Below are positions 40,865 through 48,473 of a DNA stretch of 50,390 nt, in pieces. Both the position numbers and the translations under genes were made by a program. The notes under the pieces were generated by a model. It had not been told where the DNA came from. It was given only the letters and a program-made list of their open reading frames with translations, and did not search any database. The stretch is from Paracoccus shandongensis (GTDB lineage: Bacteria; Pseudomonadota; Alphaproteobacteria; Rhodobacterales; Rhodobacteraceae). How positions within the stretch are numbered: the stretch's first letter is position 1; each line of letters opens with the position of its first letter. The stretch spans positions 1 to 50,390 of the forward strand of contig NZ_JAFLRK010000024.1 in NCBI RefSeq assembly GCF_017315735.1, given 5' to 3'.

Positions 40865-42235
40865 TTAGACCGCCACGGCGGGACGGGTCCAGACCCCCTG
40901 CGCATGACCGCGCCAGAAGCGCGTCATCAGCAGCGCGGCGGCCACTGTCAGCCCGACGCAAAGGCCCAGCCACAGCCCGGCGGGACCAAGGCCGAACGGA
41001 AAGGCCAGCCCCCAGGCGACCGGCATCCCCACCACCCAATAGCTGAAGCCCGCGATCCACATCGGCACCCGCGTGTCATGGACCCCGCGCAGGAAGCCGA
41101 GCGCGATCACCTGGAAGGCATCGGTCAACTGGAACAGCGCCGAATAGACCAAGAGCGCCGCGCCAAGCGCCACGATGGCGGGGCCGCGCGGATCGGCGGG
41201 GTCGAGATAAAGCCGCACCAGTCCTTCGCCCGCCAGCAGATAGATGCCGATCGCGATGGTGGCGAAGACCAGCGACATGGCGATCACGGTGACGGCGGCG
41301 TCGCGCATCCAGGCGGCGTCGCCCCGTCCCTTGGCCTGGCCCACGCGGACCGTCGCGGCATTGGACAGGCCCAGATGCACCATGAAGGTGATCGAGGTGA
41401 TCTGCAGCGCGATCCCGTGGGCAGCCAGTTCCTGCGTGCCGATCCAGCCCATCATCACGTTCGATCCGACGAACAGCCCGCCCTCGGCCACAAGCGTCAG
41501 GCCGATGGGCCAGCCCAGGTGGAAGACCTGGCGCATGGCCGCGCCGTCGGGCCGCCAGAACCGCTGGAACAGGTGATACTTGCGCGTCGCGGGCAGCCAG
41601 CGGGCATAGGCCACCAGCACCACCAGTTGCAGCGTCTGGACAATCACGCTGGAAATGGCCGCGCCCCGCACGCCCAGTTCGGGAAAGCCCGCGTTGCCGA
41701 AGGTCAGCAGCCAGATCAGCGCGATGTTCACCGGCAGCCCGGCCAGCGTCACCCACATCACCACCTGCGCCCGTTCAAGCGCCGCCAGATAGGAATTGAG
41801 CGCCAGCGCGCAGAGCATCGGCAGAAGCCCCCATCCCGCGATGCGCAGGAAATCCTGCGCCAGCATGGCCACCGTTTCCGTCTGGCCAAGCGCCAGCAGG
41901 ATCGGGCCGGAAAACCAGAACAAGGGCTGGCACAACAGGGAATGGATCGCCGACAGCCACAGCGCCATGCGGGCGCTCCGGCGGACCTCGGTCTCGTCCC
42001 CCCGCGCGATGGCGGTGGCGATCAGGCCCATCACGCCGGTGCCATAGCCCATTCCCAGGAAAAACAGGATCTGGATCATCGAGGTGGCGATCACCAACGC
42101 CGCCAGCGCATCGACCCCATACCAGCCCAGCATCACCGTGTCGCTGACATGGATGCCCATGCGCGCCAGATGGCTGCCGATCAGCGGCAGGCCCAGCGAC
42201 AGGGTGGCAGCGACATGGGGAAGATAGCGGGTCAT
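40865..42235 (-). CDS. MATE family efflux transporter (NorM-like)
   Basis: 456 aa with twelve predicted membrane segments in two six-helix halves, the MATE layout. Seen are HVAATLSLGLPLIGSHL at the N-terminus, SDTVMLGWYGVDALAALVIA, the second-half counterpart EGGLFVGSNVMMGWIGTQEL and NAATVRVGQAKG. These pumps export cationic drugs or metabolites by Na+ or H+ exchange; the substrate is not set. The start ATG at 42235 abuts a 115-bp gap without a gene, in which I see no clear promoter. Confidence 0.9.
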   Translation of the reverse strand: MTRYLPHVAATLSLGLPLIGSHLARMGIHVSDTVMLGWYGVDALAALVIATSMIQILFFLGMGYGTGVMGLIATAIARGDETEVRRSARMALWLSAIHSLLCQPLFWFSGPILLALGQTETVAMLAQDFLRIAGWGLLPMLCALALNSYLAALERAQVVMWVTLAGLPVNIALIWLLTFGNAGFPELGVRGAAISSVIVQTLQLVVLVAYARWLPATRKYHLFQRFWRPDGAAMRQVFHLGWPIGLTLVAEGGLFVGSNVMMGWIGTQELAAHGIALQITSITFMVHLGLSNAATVRVGQAKGRGDAAWMRDAAVTVIAMSLVFATIAIGIYLLAGEGLVRLYLDPADPRGPAIVALGAALLVYSALFQLTDAFQVIALGFLRGVHDTRVPMWIAGFSYWVVGMPVAWGLAFPFGLGPAGLWLGLCVGLTVAAALLMTRFWRGHAQGVWTRPAVAV

Positions 42236-42350
42236 GCGGACGCCTTAGCGCGCCGCACGGGCTTTCACAATCTGCAAGTCCGGAAGGCAGTCTTTCGGCC
42301 TGGTTGAAAGCCGACGTTGGACTGGCAAAGGCGGCGCAGGTGTGGCTGCC

Positions 42351-42704
42351 CTAGCCCTGCTCCACCGTCACGATCCGCAACCGGCGCACCGATGTCTGGA
42401 TGCGGCCGCGCACCTCGTCGGGTTCGCTGGCGACGGCCTGGATCAGCGCGCGCATGTCGCCCCGGGCGGTGTTCAGCTGGTCGATCAGCGACATGACCAT
42501 GGCCAGCGCATCCGTCGGCAGGTCATAGATCTCGGACAGGTCGCAGAGCAGTTGCAGCCGCGCCAGGTCCGCATCGGTGAAGGCAGGACCGTCCGGCGTG
42601 ACGACGGGCGTGACCACATGGGCCGCGACGAAGGATCGCAGGCGTGCGGGATCCAGATCCTCAAGAATCGCCACGACCTCGGTTTCGGAATAATGACGGG
42701 CCAT
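42351..42704 (-). CDS. cbpM: Chaperone modulator CbpM-like protein
   Basis: 117 aa, all-helical, with a MerR-like winged start (YSETEVVAILEDLDPARLRSFV). CbpM binds the J-domain of CbpA and restrains its activity and its DNA binding. The family look is in LARLQLLCDLSEIYDLPTDALAMVMSLIDQL in pattern. The start lies 4 bp after the stop of the CbpA-type gene, the same order as cbpA-cbpM in enterobacteria, which strengthens the call. Length is close to the enterobacterial protein. Confidence 0.85.
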   Translation of the reverse strand: MARHYSETEVVAILEDLDPARLRSFVAAHVVTPVVTPDGPAFTDADLARLQLLCDLSEIYDLPTDALAMVMSLIDQLNTARGDMRALIQAVASEPDEVRGRIQTSVRRLRIVTVEQG

Positions 42705-42708
42705 CCTC

Positions 42709-43638
42709 TCAACCCCCCGTTTTCAGTCCCGCGCGCGGATCATAGCGGTGATCCTTGCGCCAGCCTTCCATGAACCGGGCCAGATCCTCGTCCACCTGGG
42801 CCGGCATGACGATCTTCAGTTCCACCTGCTGGTCGCCCCCGTTGATGCCCCGACCGCGCAGGCGCAGCTTTTGCCCGGTGGTGGCGCCCTTGGGGATCGT
42901 CAGGTTGACCGGGCCGTCGATGGTGGGGACCGCGACCTTGCCGCCCAGAACGGCCTCGTCCAGGGTGATGGGCAGGGTCAGCAGGATGTCGTCGCCCTCG
43001 CGCCGGAAATCGGGATGGGGGGCGACGGCGACCGTCAGATAGGCGTCGCCCGGGCCGCCCTGGCCCAATCCCTGCCCGCCCTTGCCTTTCAGCCGGATGG
43101 TCTGGCCGTCGCGCAAGCCCTTGGGGATCGTGACCTCAAGATCGCCCCCCTCGGGCAGGGTGATGCGGGTCTTGCCGCCCCGCGCGGCGGTCAGGAAATC
43201 GACCTGCAACGAGAAGCGGTAATCCTGCCCGCGCACGTGGAAATCGCGCGGATCCTCGGGGCCGCCGCGCCCGAAGCCGCCAAAGCCGCCCCGCCGCCCG
43301 AACAGATCCGAGAAGACATCCGACAGGTCCGGGTCGCCGTCGAAGCCATAGCTGCGGGCGTAAGGGTTGCCCGCCGCCTCGGCATGGTCGCGCCAGGCGC
43401 GGCGCTGCGGGCGTTCCTGGCCCTGGGCGTCGATCTCGCCCGCGTCGAAACGGCGGCGCTGTTCGGGATCCTTCAGCAGGTCATAGGCCGCCGAGGCCGC
43501 CTTGAAGCGCGCCGTCGCCGCCGGATCGGGGTTCAGGTCGGGGTGGTCCGCCTTGGCGATCCGGCGATAGGCCTTCTTAATCTCGGCATCGGTCGCCGAT
43601 TTCGTCAGTCCCAAGGCTGCATAGGGATCGCCCGCCAT
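42709..43638 (-). CDS. cbpA: CbpA-type DnaJ co-chaperone
   Basis: 309 aa. The N-terminal J-domain (residues 3-70) has the HPD motif in KADHPDLNPD. A Gly/Phe-rich linker follows (GRRGGFGGFGRGG), and then the two beta-barrel substrate-binding C domains (residues about 125-300, with VTIPKGLRDGQTIRLKGKG). The Cys-rich zinc finger of DnaJ is absent, as in CbpA. It stimulates DnaK. The ATG at 43638 follows an AAGGAACAG box; an ATG five codons earlier is possible. It forms an operon with cbpM. Confidence 0.9.
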   Translation of the reverse strand: MAGDPYAALGLTKSATDAEIKKAYRRIAKADHPDLNPDPAATARFKAASAAYDLLKDPEQRRRFDAGEIDAQGQERPQRRAWRDHAEAAGNPYARSYGFDGDPDLSDVFSDLFGRRGGFGGFGRGGPEDPRDFHVRGQDYRFSLQVDFLTAARGGKTRITLPEGGDLEVTIPKGLRDGQTIRLKGKGGQGLGQGGPGDAYLTVAVAPHPDFRREGDDILLTLPITLDEAVLGGKVAVPTIDGPVNLTIPKGATTGQKLRLRGRGINGGDQQVELKIVMPAQVDEDLARFMEGWRKDHRYDPRAGLKTGG

Positions 43639-43695
43639 GACCTGTTCCTTCATTTCATTCTTGCGATCAATTAGATAGGGACTGGCCGCGTTTCA

Positions 43696-44754
43696 TCAAT
43701 AGGGCAGCGGATACTGCTTGTGCAGCCGGTCGATGGCCTTCCTCAGATCATCGGGCAAGGGCTTGCCCAGGCCGGCGATCAGGTGGTCAAGCTGGTCCAT
43801 CCGCGTGGCGCCGATGATCGGGACCACCTTGAAGGGCCGCGTCAGCTGCCAGGCGATCGCCATGTGGATGGCGTCCCAGCCGTGGTCGGCGGCAAGCGTG
43901 TGATAAGCCTTGGTCGCGGCCACGCCTTGCGGCGTCTTGCGCCCGCCCAGGTTGCCGGGGCCCCCCGTCGCCTTGTCTACCGCCGCCCGGCTGCCGTCCG
44001 GCATCGCGCCGCCGGAATACTTGCCCGACAGCAGGCCAGCGGCCAGCGGGGAATAGGACAGCAGCGTCACATCCTCGTTCACCGCGACCTCGGCCAGATC
44101 GGTGTCGTAAAGGCGGTAGAGCAGCGAATATTCGTTCTGGATCGCCGCCATGCGGGGCGCGCCCAGACGGTCGGCCACGGCGCACCATTGGGTCAGGCCC
44201 CAGGCGGATTCGTTGGACAGGCCCACGGCACGGATCTTGCCCGCCTTTTGCGCATCGGCCAGCGCGCCCAGCACATCGGCCATGTGGTCCAGCGTCTGCT
44301 GCTTCGATTGCTTCGAGGGGTCGTAAGTCCAGTTCTGCCGGAAGGCATAGCTGCCGCGCACCGGCCAGTGAAGCTGATACAGGTCGATGCGGTCGGTTTG
44401 CAGGCGCCTCAAGGATGCGTCGATGGCAGCGGCAACAATGGCCCCGTCATAGGGCGCGCCGTCGCGGACCATCTGGCTGGGGCCGGTGATCTTGGTGGCG
44501 ATCTCGACCCGGTCGCGCTTGCCGGTCTTGGCCAGCCAGTTGCCGATGATGGTTTCGGTCAACCCGATGGTTTCGCGCCGGACGGGGTTCACGGGATACA
44601 TCTCGGCCGTGTCGAGGAAGGTGATGCCCCCGTCCAGCGCGCGGTCGATCTGGGCGTGGCCCTCGGCCTCGGGCGTCTGGTTGCCGAAGGTCATGGTGCC
44701 AAGGCAGATCTCGCTGACCTCGACCGTGCCGCCGCCCAGGGTTACGCGCTTCAT
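43696..44754 (-). CDS. Aldo/keto reductase (Tas-like)
   Basis: 352 aa, a TIM-barrel NADPH-dependent oxidoreductase. The catalytic tetrad is visible: Asp and Tyr in FLDTAEMYPV, Lys in VEIATKITG and His in LYQLHWPVRG. The cofactor-binding end is VPIIGATRMDQLDHLIAG. Length and the insert after the His (RGSYAFRQNWTYDPS) fit the Tas/AKR11-like group. The natural substrate is unknown. It lies 60 bp after the ABC ATPase gene on the same strand and could be transcribed with it. Confidence 0.88.
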   Translation of the reverse strand: MKRVTLGGGTVEVSEICLGTMTFGNQTPEAEGHAQIDRALDGGITFLDTAEMYPVNPVRRETIGLTETIIGNWLAKTGKRDRVEIATKITGPSQMVRDGAPYDGAIVAAAIDASLRRLQTDRIDLYQLHWPVRGSYAFRQNWTYDPSKQSKQQTLDHMADVLGALADAQKAGKIRAVGLSNESAWGLTQWCAVADRLGAPRMAAIQNEYSLLYRLYDTDLAEVAVNEDVTLLSYSPLAAGLLSGKYSGGAMPDGSRAAVDKATGGPGNLGGRKTPQGVAATKAYHTLAADHGWDAIHMAIAWQLTRPFKVVPIIGATRMDQLDHLIAGLGKPLPDDLRKAIDRLHKQYPLPY

Positions 44755-44814
44755 GGTGCATCCTTTCGTCCGTTCGCGGGCACCCTAGCGATGGCGCGGC
44801 GGGGCGCAAGCCGA

Positions 44815-45567
44815 TCAGGCGCGGGCATAGCCTTCCGATGCGGCGATCAGGCGGCGGGTATAGTCCTGCTGCGCGCTGCCCCGGCGGAGGGCCTGGACGT
44901 CCATCACCTCGACGATGCGGCCCGCCTGCATCACGGCCAGCCGGTCGCACATGTGCCCGACGACGGCCAGGTCATGGCTGACCATCACATAGGTCAGCCC
45001 GTGTTCGGCGCGCAGGTCGGCCAGCAGGTTCAGGATTTCCGCCTGGACGCTGACGTCCAGGGCGCTGGTCGGTTCGTCCAGCAGCAGCAGGCGCGGTTCC
45101 GCCGCCAGGGCGCGGGCGATGGCCACGCGCTGGCGCTGCCCGCCGGACAGCTGGTGCGGATAGCGGAAGCGGAAGCCGCGGCCAAGGCCCACGTCGTCCA
45201 GCAGGCGCGCGATGCGGCGGTCGATGTCGTCCATGCCTTGCAGGCGCAGGGTTTCCGACAGGACCACATCGACGGAATGGCGGGGATGCAGGCTGGCATA
45301 GGGATCCTGGAAGACCATCTGCACGGTCTTGTAGAAGGCCCGGTCGCGTTTGCGCGCGGTCAGCGGCTTTCCCGCGACCGCGATGGTGCCGGACCAGGTG
45401 TCGATCAGTCCGGCGACGGCGCGCAGGATGGTGGACTTGCCCGAGCCGGATTCGCCCACAAGGCCGAAGCTTTCGCCGGGGGCCACGGTGAAGCTGGCGT
45501 CCTGCACGGCGTCCACGCGGTCGGGAGGGTGGCCGAACCAGACGTTCAGATGATCGACCGTCAGCAT
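44815..45567 (-). CDS. ABC transporter ATP-binding protein (OppF/DppF-like)
   Basis: 250 aa, the second ATPase of a peptide/nickel-type importer. Walker A is GESGSGKST near residue 37, the Q-loop VFQDPYASL, the signature LSGGQRQRV, Walker [12 protein letters not shown] and the H-loop MVSHDLAV. The start is the ATG at 45567; a GTG three codons earlier is possible. Neither has a good ribosome binding site, since repeat copy G with its GC hairpin lies only 16 bp upstream. The C-terminal ~20 residues are shorter than the usual oligopeptide-type extension. Confidence 0.88.
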   Translation of the reverse strand: MLTVDHLNVWFGHPPDRVDAVQDASFTVAPGESFGLVGESGSGKSTILRAVAGLIDTWSGTIAVAGKPLTARKRDRAFYKTVQMVFQDPYASLHPRHSVDVVLSETLRLQGMDDIDRRIARLLDDVGLGRGFRFRYPHQLSGGQRQRVAIARALAAEPRLLLLDEPTSALDVSVQAEILNLLADLRAEHGLTYVMVSHDLAVVGHMCDRLAVMQAGRIVEVMDVQALRRGSAQQDYTRRLIAASEGYARA

Positions 45568-45583
45568 GGGCGGCACCGTTGCT

Positions 45584-45636
45584 GCGGGGGTTTCACACCC
45601 CCGCGCCCCCGTGGGATATTTGGGTGAAGAAGAAGC
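45584..45636 (+). repeat. Stop-anchored hairpin repeat, copy G, inside the ABC operon
   Basis: Hairpin GCGGGGG-TTTCACA-CCCCCGC (45584-45604), then GCCCCCGTG, GGATATTTGG and GTGAAGAAGAAGC, ending one base before the stop of the first ATPase gene. It separates the two ATPase genes of one transporter and is the closest relative of the copy inside hrpB. Confidence 0.75.
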
Positions 45637-45637
45637 A

Positions 45638-46516
45638 TCAGAGGCCCCCCGGAAATTCGGTTTCCAGGCTTTGGGTGATCGTGTCGCCGTCGCGCCAGGC
45701 GTCCTGGCGTTGCAGGACCGGCAGGCGGTCCACCGGCGCGTCCAGGCGTGGCAGGCTGTTCAGCAGGCCTTGCGTGTAGGGGTGACGCGCCTGGTGCAGG
45801 TCGGGCGCGGCCAGGGTTTCGACGATGCGGCCCGCATACATGATCAGCACCCGGTCGCAGAATTGCGCCACAAGGTTCAGGTCGTGGCTGATGAAGATCA
45901 GGCCCATGCCCCGGTCGCGGACCAGGCGGTCCATGATGTTCAGAACCTCGGTCCTGACCGAGACATCCAGCGCCGAGGTGGGTTCGTCGGCGATCAGGAT
46001 CTCGGGGTCGGGGGCCAGCATCATGGCGATCATGATGCGCTGGCCCATGCCGCCCGAGACCTCGTGCGGATAGGCGCCCATCACCCGCTCGGGGTCGCGG
46101 ATCTGGACGGCGGCCAGCATCTCCAGCGCCTTCTGGCGGGCTGCGGCCTTGGCGCCGCCAGCGTGGAGGCGATAGGCCTCGACGATCTGGTCGCCGACGG
46201 TCATCACCGGGTTCAGGCTGAACTTGGGATCCTGCATGACCATGCTGATGCGGTTGCCGCGGATTTTCCGCATCCGGCGTTCCGGCAGGTTCAGGATCGG
46301 CTGACCTTCAAGCTCCAGCCGGTCGGCGGTGACAAGGCCCGGCGGGCGCACAAGGCCCAGGATCGCGCGGCCGGTCATGGACTTGCCGCTGCCGGATTCA
46401 CCCACCACGCCCAGGCGTTCGCGGCCCAGGTCGAAGCTGACGCCGCGCACGGCCTCGAACACGCCTTGGCGGGTCGGGAAGGTGACGCGCAGGCTTCGCA
46501 CCGACAGCAGCGTCAT
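45638..46516 (-). CDS. ABC transporter ATP-binding protein (OppD/DppD-like)
   Basis: 292 aa, the first ATPase. Walker A is [10 protein letters not shown], the Q-loop VMQDPKFSLNPVMTV, the signature VSGGMGQRI, Walker [13 protein letters not shown] and the H-loop FISHDLN. The C-terminal segment HPYTQGLLNSLPRLD is the peptide-type extension; it is followed by a shorter tail without the CxxRCP Fe-S motif of many OppD proteins. The start ATG overlaps the upstream permease stop (ATGA), so it is translationally coupled. Confidence 0.9.
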   Translation of the reverse strand: MTLLSVRSLRVTFPTRQGVFEAVRGVSFDLGRERLGVVGESGSGKSMTGRAILGLVRPPGLVTADRLELEGQPILNLPERRMRKIRGNRISMVMQDPKFSLNPVMTVGDQIVEAYRLHAGGAKAAARQKALEMLAAVQIRDPERVMGAYPHEVSGGMGQRIMIAMMLAPDPEILIADEPTSALDVSVRTEVLNIMDRLVRDRGMGLIFISHDLNLVAQFCDRVLIMYAGRIVETLAAPDLHQARHPYTQGLLNSLPRLDAPVDRLPVLQRQDAWRDGDTITQSLETEFPGGL

Positions 46517-47409
46517 TCCTTGGCCCCCTTCGGGTCCAGCACGTCGCGCAAGCCGTCGCCCAGCAGGTTGAAGGCCATCGAGACGATGAAGATCGCGATC
46601 CCCGGCATGGCGGCGACCCACCAGAAATCCAGGATATAGGTCCGCCCGTCGGAAATCATCGCCCCCCATTCCGGCATCGGCGGCTGCGCGCCAAGGCCCA
46701 GGAAGCCAAGCCCCGCCGCCGACAGGATGATCCCCGCCATGTCCAGCGCCACCCGCACGATCAGCGAACTGATGCAAAGCGGCCAGATGTGCTTGACCAG
46801 CAGCCGCAGCGGCCCCGCCCCCTGCAGGCGCGCGGCGGCGATGAAGTCGGCGTTGCGGATGGTCAGCGTTTCCGCCCGGGCAAGGCGCGCATAGGGCGGC
46901 CAGGCGGTCAGGGCCAGCGCCAGGACCGCGTTGCCGATGCTGGCGCCCAGGGCCGCGACGAAGGCCAGGGCCAGGATCAGCTTGGGGAAGGCCAGGAAGA
47001 TGTCGGTGATGCGCATCAGCACCTGGTCCACCCAGCCACCGGCAAAGCCCGCCACCGTGCCGATGAACAGCCCGATCACCGGCGCGATCAGCGCCACGGT
47101 GCCCACGATGAACAGCGTGATGCGCGAGCCGTGGATCAGCCGCGACAGGATGTCCCGGCCAAGCGCGTCGGTGCCCAGCCAGTGTTCCGCCGATGGCGGT
47201 TGCAGGCGGTTCGCAAGGTTCTGCGCAAAGGGGCTTTGCGGGGCGATCCAGGGGGCAAGGACCGCCATGCCGATCAGCCCGACCAGCACGACCAGCCCCA
47301 GCATCGCCAGCTTGTTGCCCCGGAAGGTCAGCCAGCCCTGATACAGCGCGCCAAGCCGCGCCTGCCTGCGGGTCTGGGGGGCGTCGGACAGAAGCCACGC
47401 GCGGTTCAT
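46513..47409 (-). CDS. ABC transporter permease (DppC/OppC-like)
   Basis: 298 aa with six predicted membrane helices. After a cytoplasmic N-terminus comes RGNKLAMLGLVVLVGLIGMA, the OppC-type first helix, then the HWLGTDALGRDILSRLIHGSR element that marks DppC/OppC proteins, and the EAA loop ADFIAAARLQGAGPLRLLVKH in pattern. It pairs with the DppB-like permease. It overlaps both neighbours by four bases, so expression is coupled along the operon. Confidence 0.9.
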   Translation of the reverse strand: MNRAWLLSDAPQTRRQARLGALYQGWLTFRGNKLAMLGLVVLVGLIGMAVLAPWIAPQSPFAQNLANRLQPPSAEHWLGTDALGRDILSRLIHGSRITLFIVGTVALIAPVIGLFIGTVAGFAGGWVDQVLMRITDIFLAFPKLILALAFVAALGASIGNAVLALALTAWPPYARLARAETLTIRNADFIAAARLQGAGPLRLLVKHIWPLCISSLIVRVALDMAGIILSAAGLGFLGLGAQPPMPEWGAMISDGRTYILDFWWVAAMPGIAIFIVSMAFNLLGDGLRDVLDPKGAKE

Positions 47410-48470
47410 TTCGACCTCGGGTCCAGGACGCGGTACAGGATGTCGCTGAACAGGTTCAGAGCCACAAAGCAGGTGCCGACGACCACCGTGCCGCCCAGGA
47501 CCGCGTTCATGTCGCCCGACAGCAGCGCCTTGGTGATGTATTGGCCAAGGCCGGGCCAACTGAAGATGATCTCGGTCAGGACCGACCCTTCCAGCAGTGA
47601 ACCAAAAGACAGCGCGATCACGGTGACCAGCGGGATGCGGATGTTGCGGAAGGCGTGGCGCCAGATCACCGCGCGTTCCGACAGGCCCTTGACGCGGGCG
47701 GTGGTGATGTATTCGGCGGACAGTTGTTCCAGCATGAAGCTGCGGGTCATGCGGCTGATATAGGCCAGGCTGAAATAGCCCAGCAGGCTGGCGGGCAGGA
47801 TGATGTGGGAAAACGCGTCCCTGAAGGCCCCCCAGTCGCCCGCGATCAGCGAATCGACCAGGATCAGGCCGGTGACGGCGGGCACCATGCCGTCATAGAT
47901 GATGCCCTGCCGCCCCGGCCCCCCGACCCAGCCAAGGATGCCATAGAAGACCAGAAGCCCCATCAGCCCCAGCCAGAAGATCGGCATGGAATAACCCACA
48001 AGCGCCACCACGCGGGCCACCTGATCGACCACCCCGCCCCGCCGCGCGGCGGCGATGACGCCCAGCGGCACGCCGATCAGCACGCCGATCAGCGTGCCCA
48101 GGGTCGCCAGTTCAAAGGTGGCGGGAAAGACCCGCCTGATGTCGTCCACGACCAGTTGCCCGGTGGAAATGGACCGCCCAAAATCGCCGGTCAGCACGTC
48201 GCCCAGGTATCGCGCGAACTGCACATAGAGCGGCCGGTCCAGACCCATCGCCTGATAGGCGGCGTCGTATTGCGCCTGACTTGCCCGGTCGCCCACCACC
48301 TTCAGCACCGGGTCGATGGGCATCACCCGGCCGATGATGAAGGTCACCAGAAGCAGGCCCAGCATGGTCAGGGCCAGCGACAGCAGCGTGCCGCCGATGC
48401 TGCGCGCGCGGCGGCGGCGGGCGGCGGCCCGTCCGTCGCCCTGCGCCCTGCCGGTGTCGGTCGCGGCCAA
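47406..48470 (-). CDS. ABC transporter permease (DppB/OppB-like)
   Basis: 354 aa. A basic N-terminus (RAAARRRRARS) precedes a first helix TLLSLALTMLGLLLVTFIIG, then a periplasmic segment with the typical YDAAYQAMGLDRPLYVQFARYL and GDFGRSISTGQ, and four or more further helices. The EAA loop is EYITTARVKGLSERAVIWRH in pattern. It takes the DppB position directly after the binding-protein gene (3 bp gap). It forms the inner-membrane channel with the next permease. Confidence 0.9.
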   Translation of the reverse strand: MAATDTGRAQGDGRAAARRRRARSIGGTLLSLALTMLGLLLVTFIIGRVMPIDPVLKVVGDRASQAQYDAAYQAMGLDRPLYVQFARYLGDVLTGDFGRSISTGQLVVDDIRRVFPATFELATLGTLIGVLIGVPLGVIAAARRGGVVDQVARVVALVGYSMPIFWLGLMGLLVFYGILGWVGGPGRQGIIYDGMVPAVTGLILVDSLIAGDWGAFRDAFSHIILPASLLGYFSLAYISRMTRSFMLEQLSAEYITTARVKGLSERAVIWRHAFRNIRIPLVTVIALSFGSLLEGSVLTEIIFSWPGLGQYITKALLSGDMNAVLGGTVVVGTCFVALNLFSDILYRVLDPRSK

Positions 48471-48473
48471 GGC

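Noticed and set aside
44755..44814. Terminator between the ABC ATPase and aldo/keto reductase genes
   Set aside because: No stem with T run is visible in the 60-bp gap.
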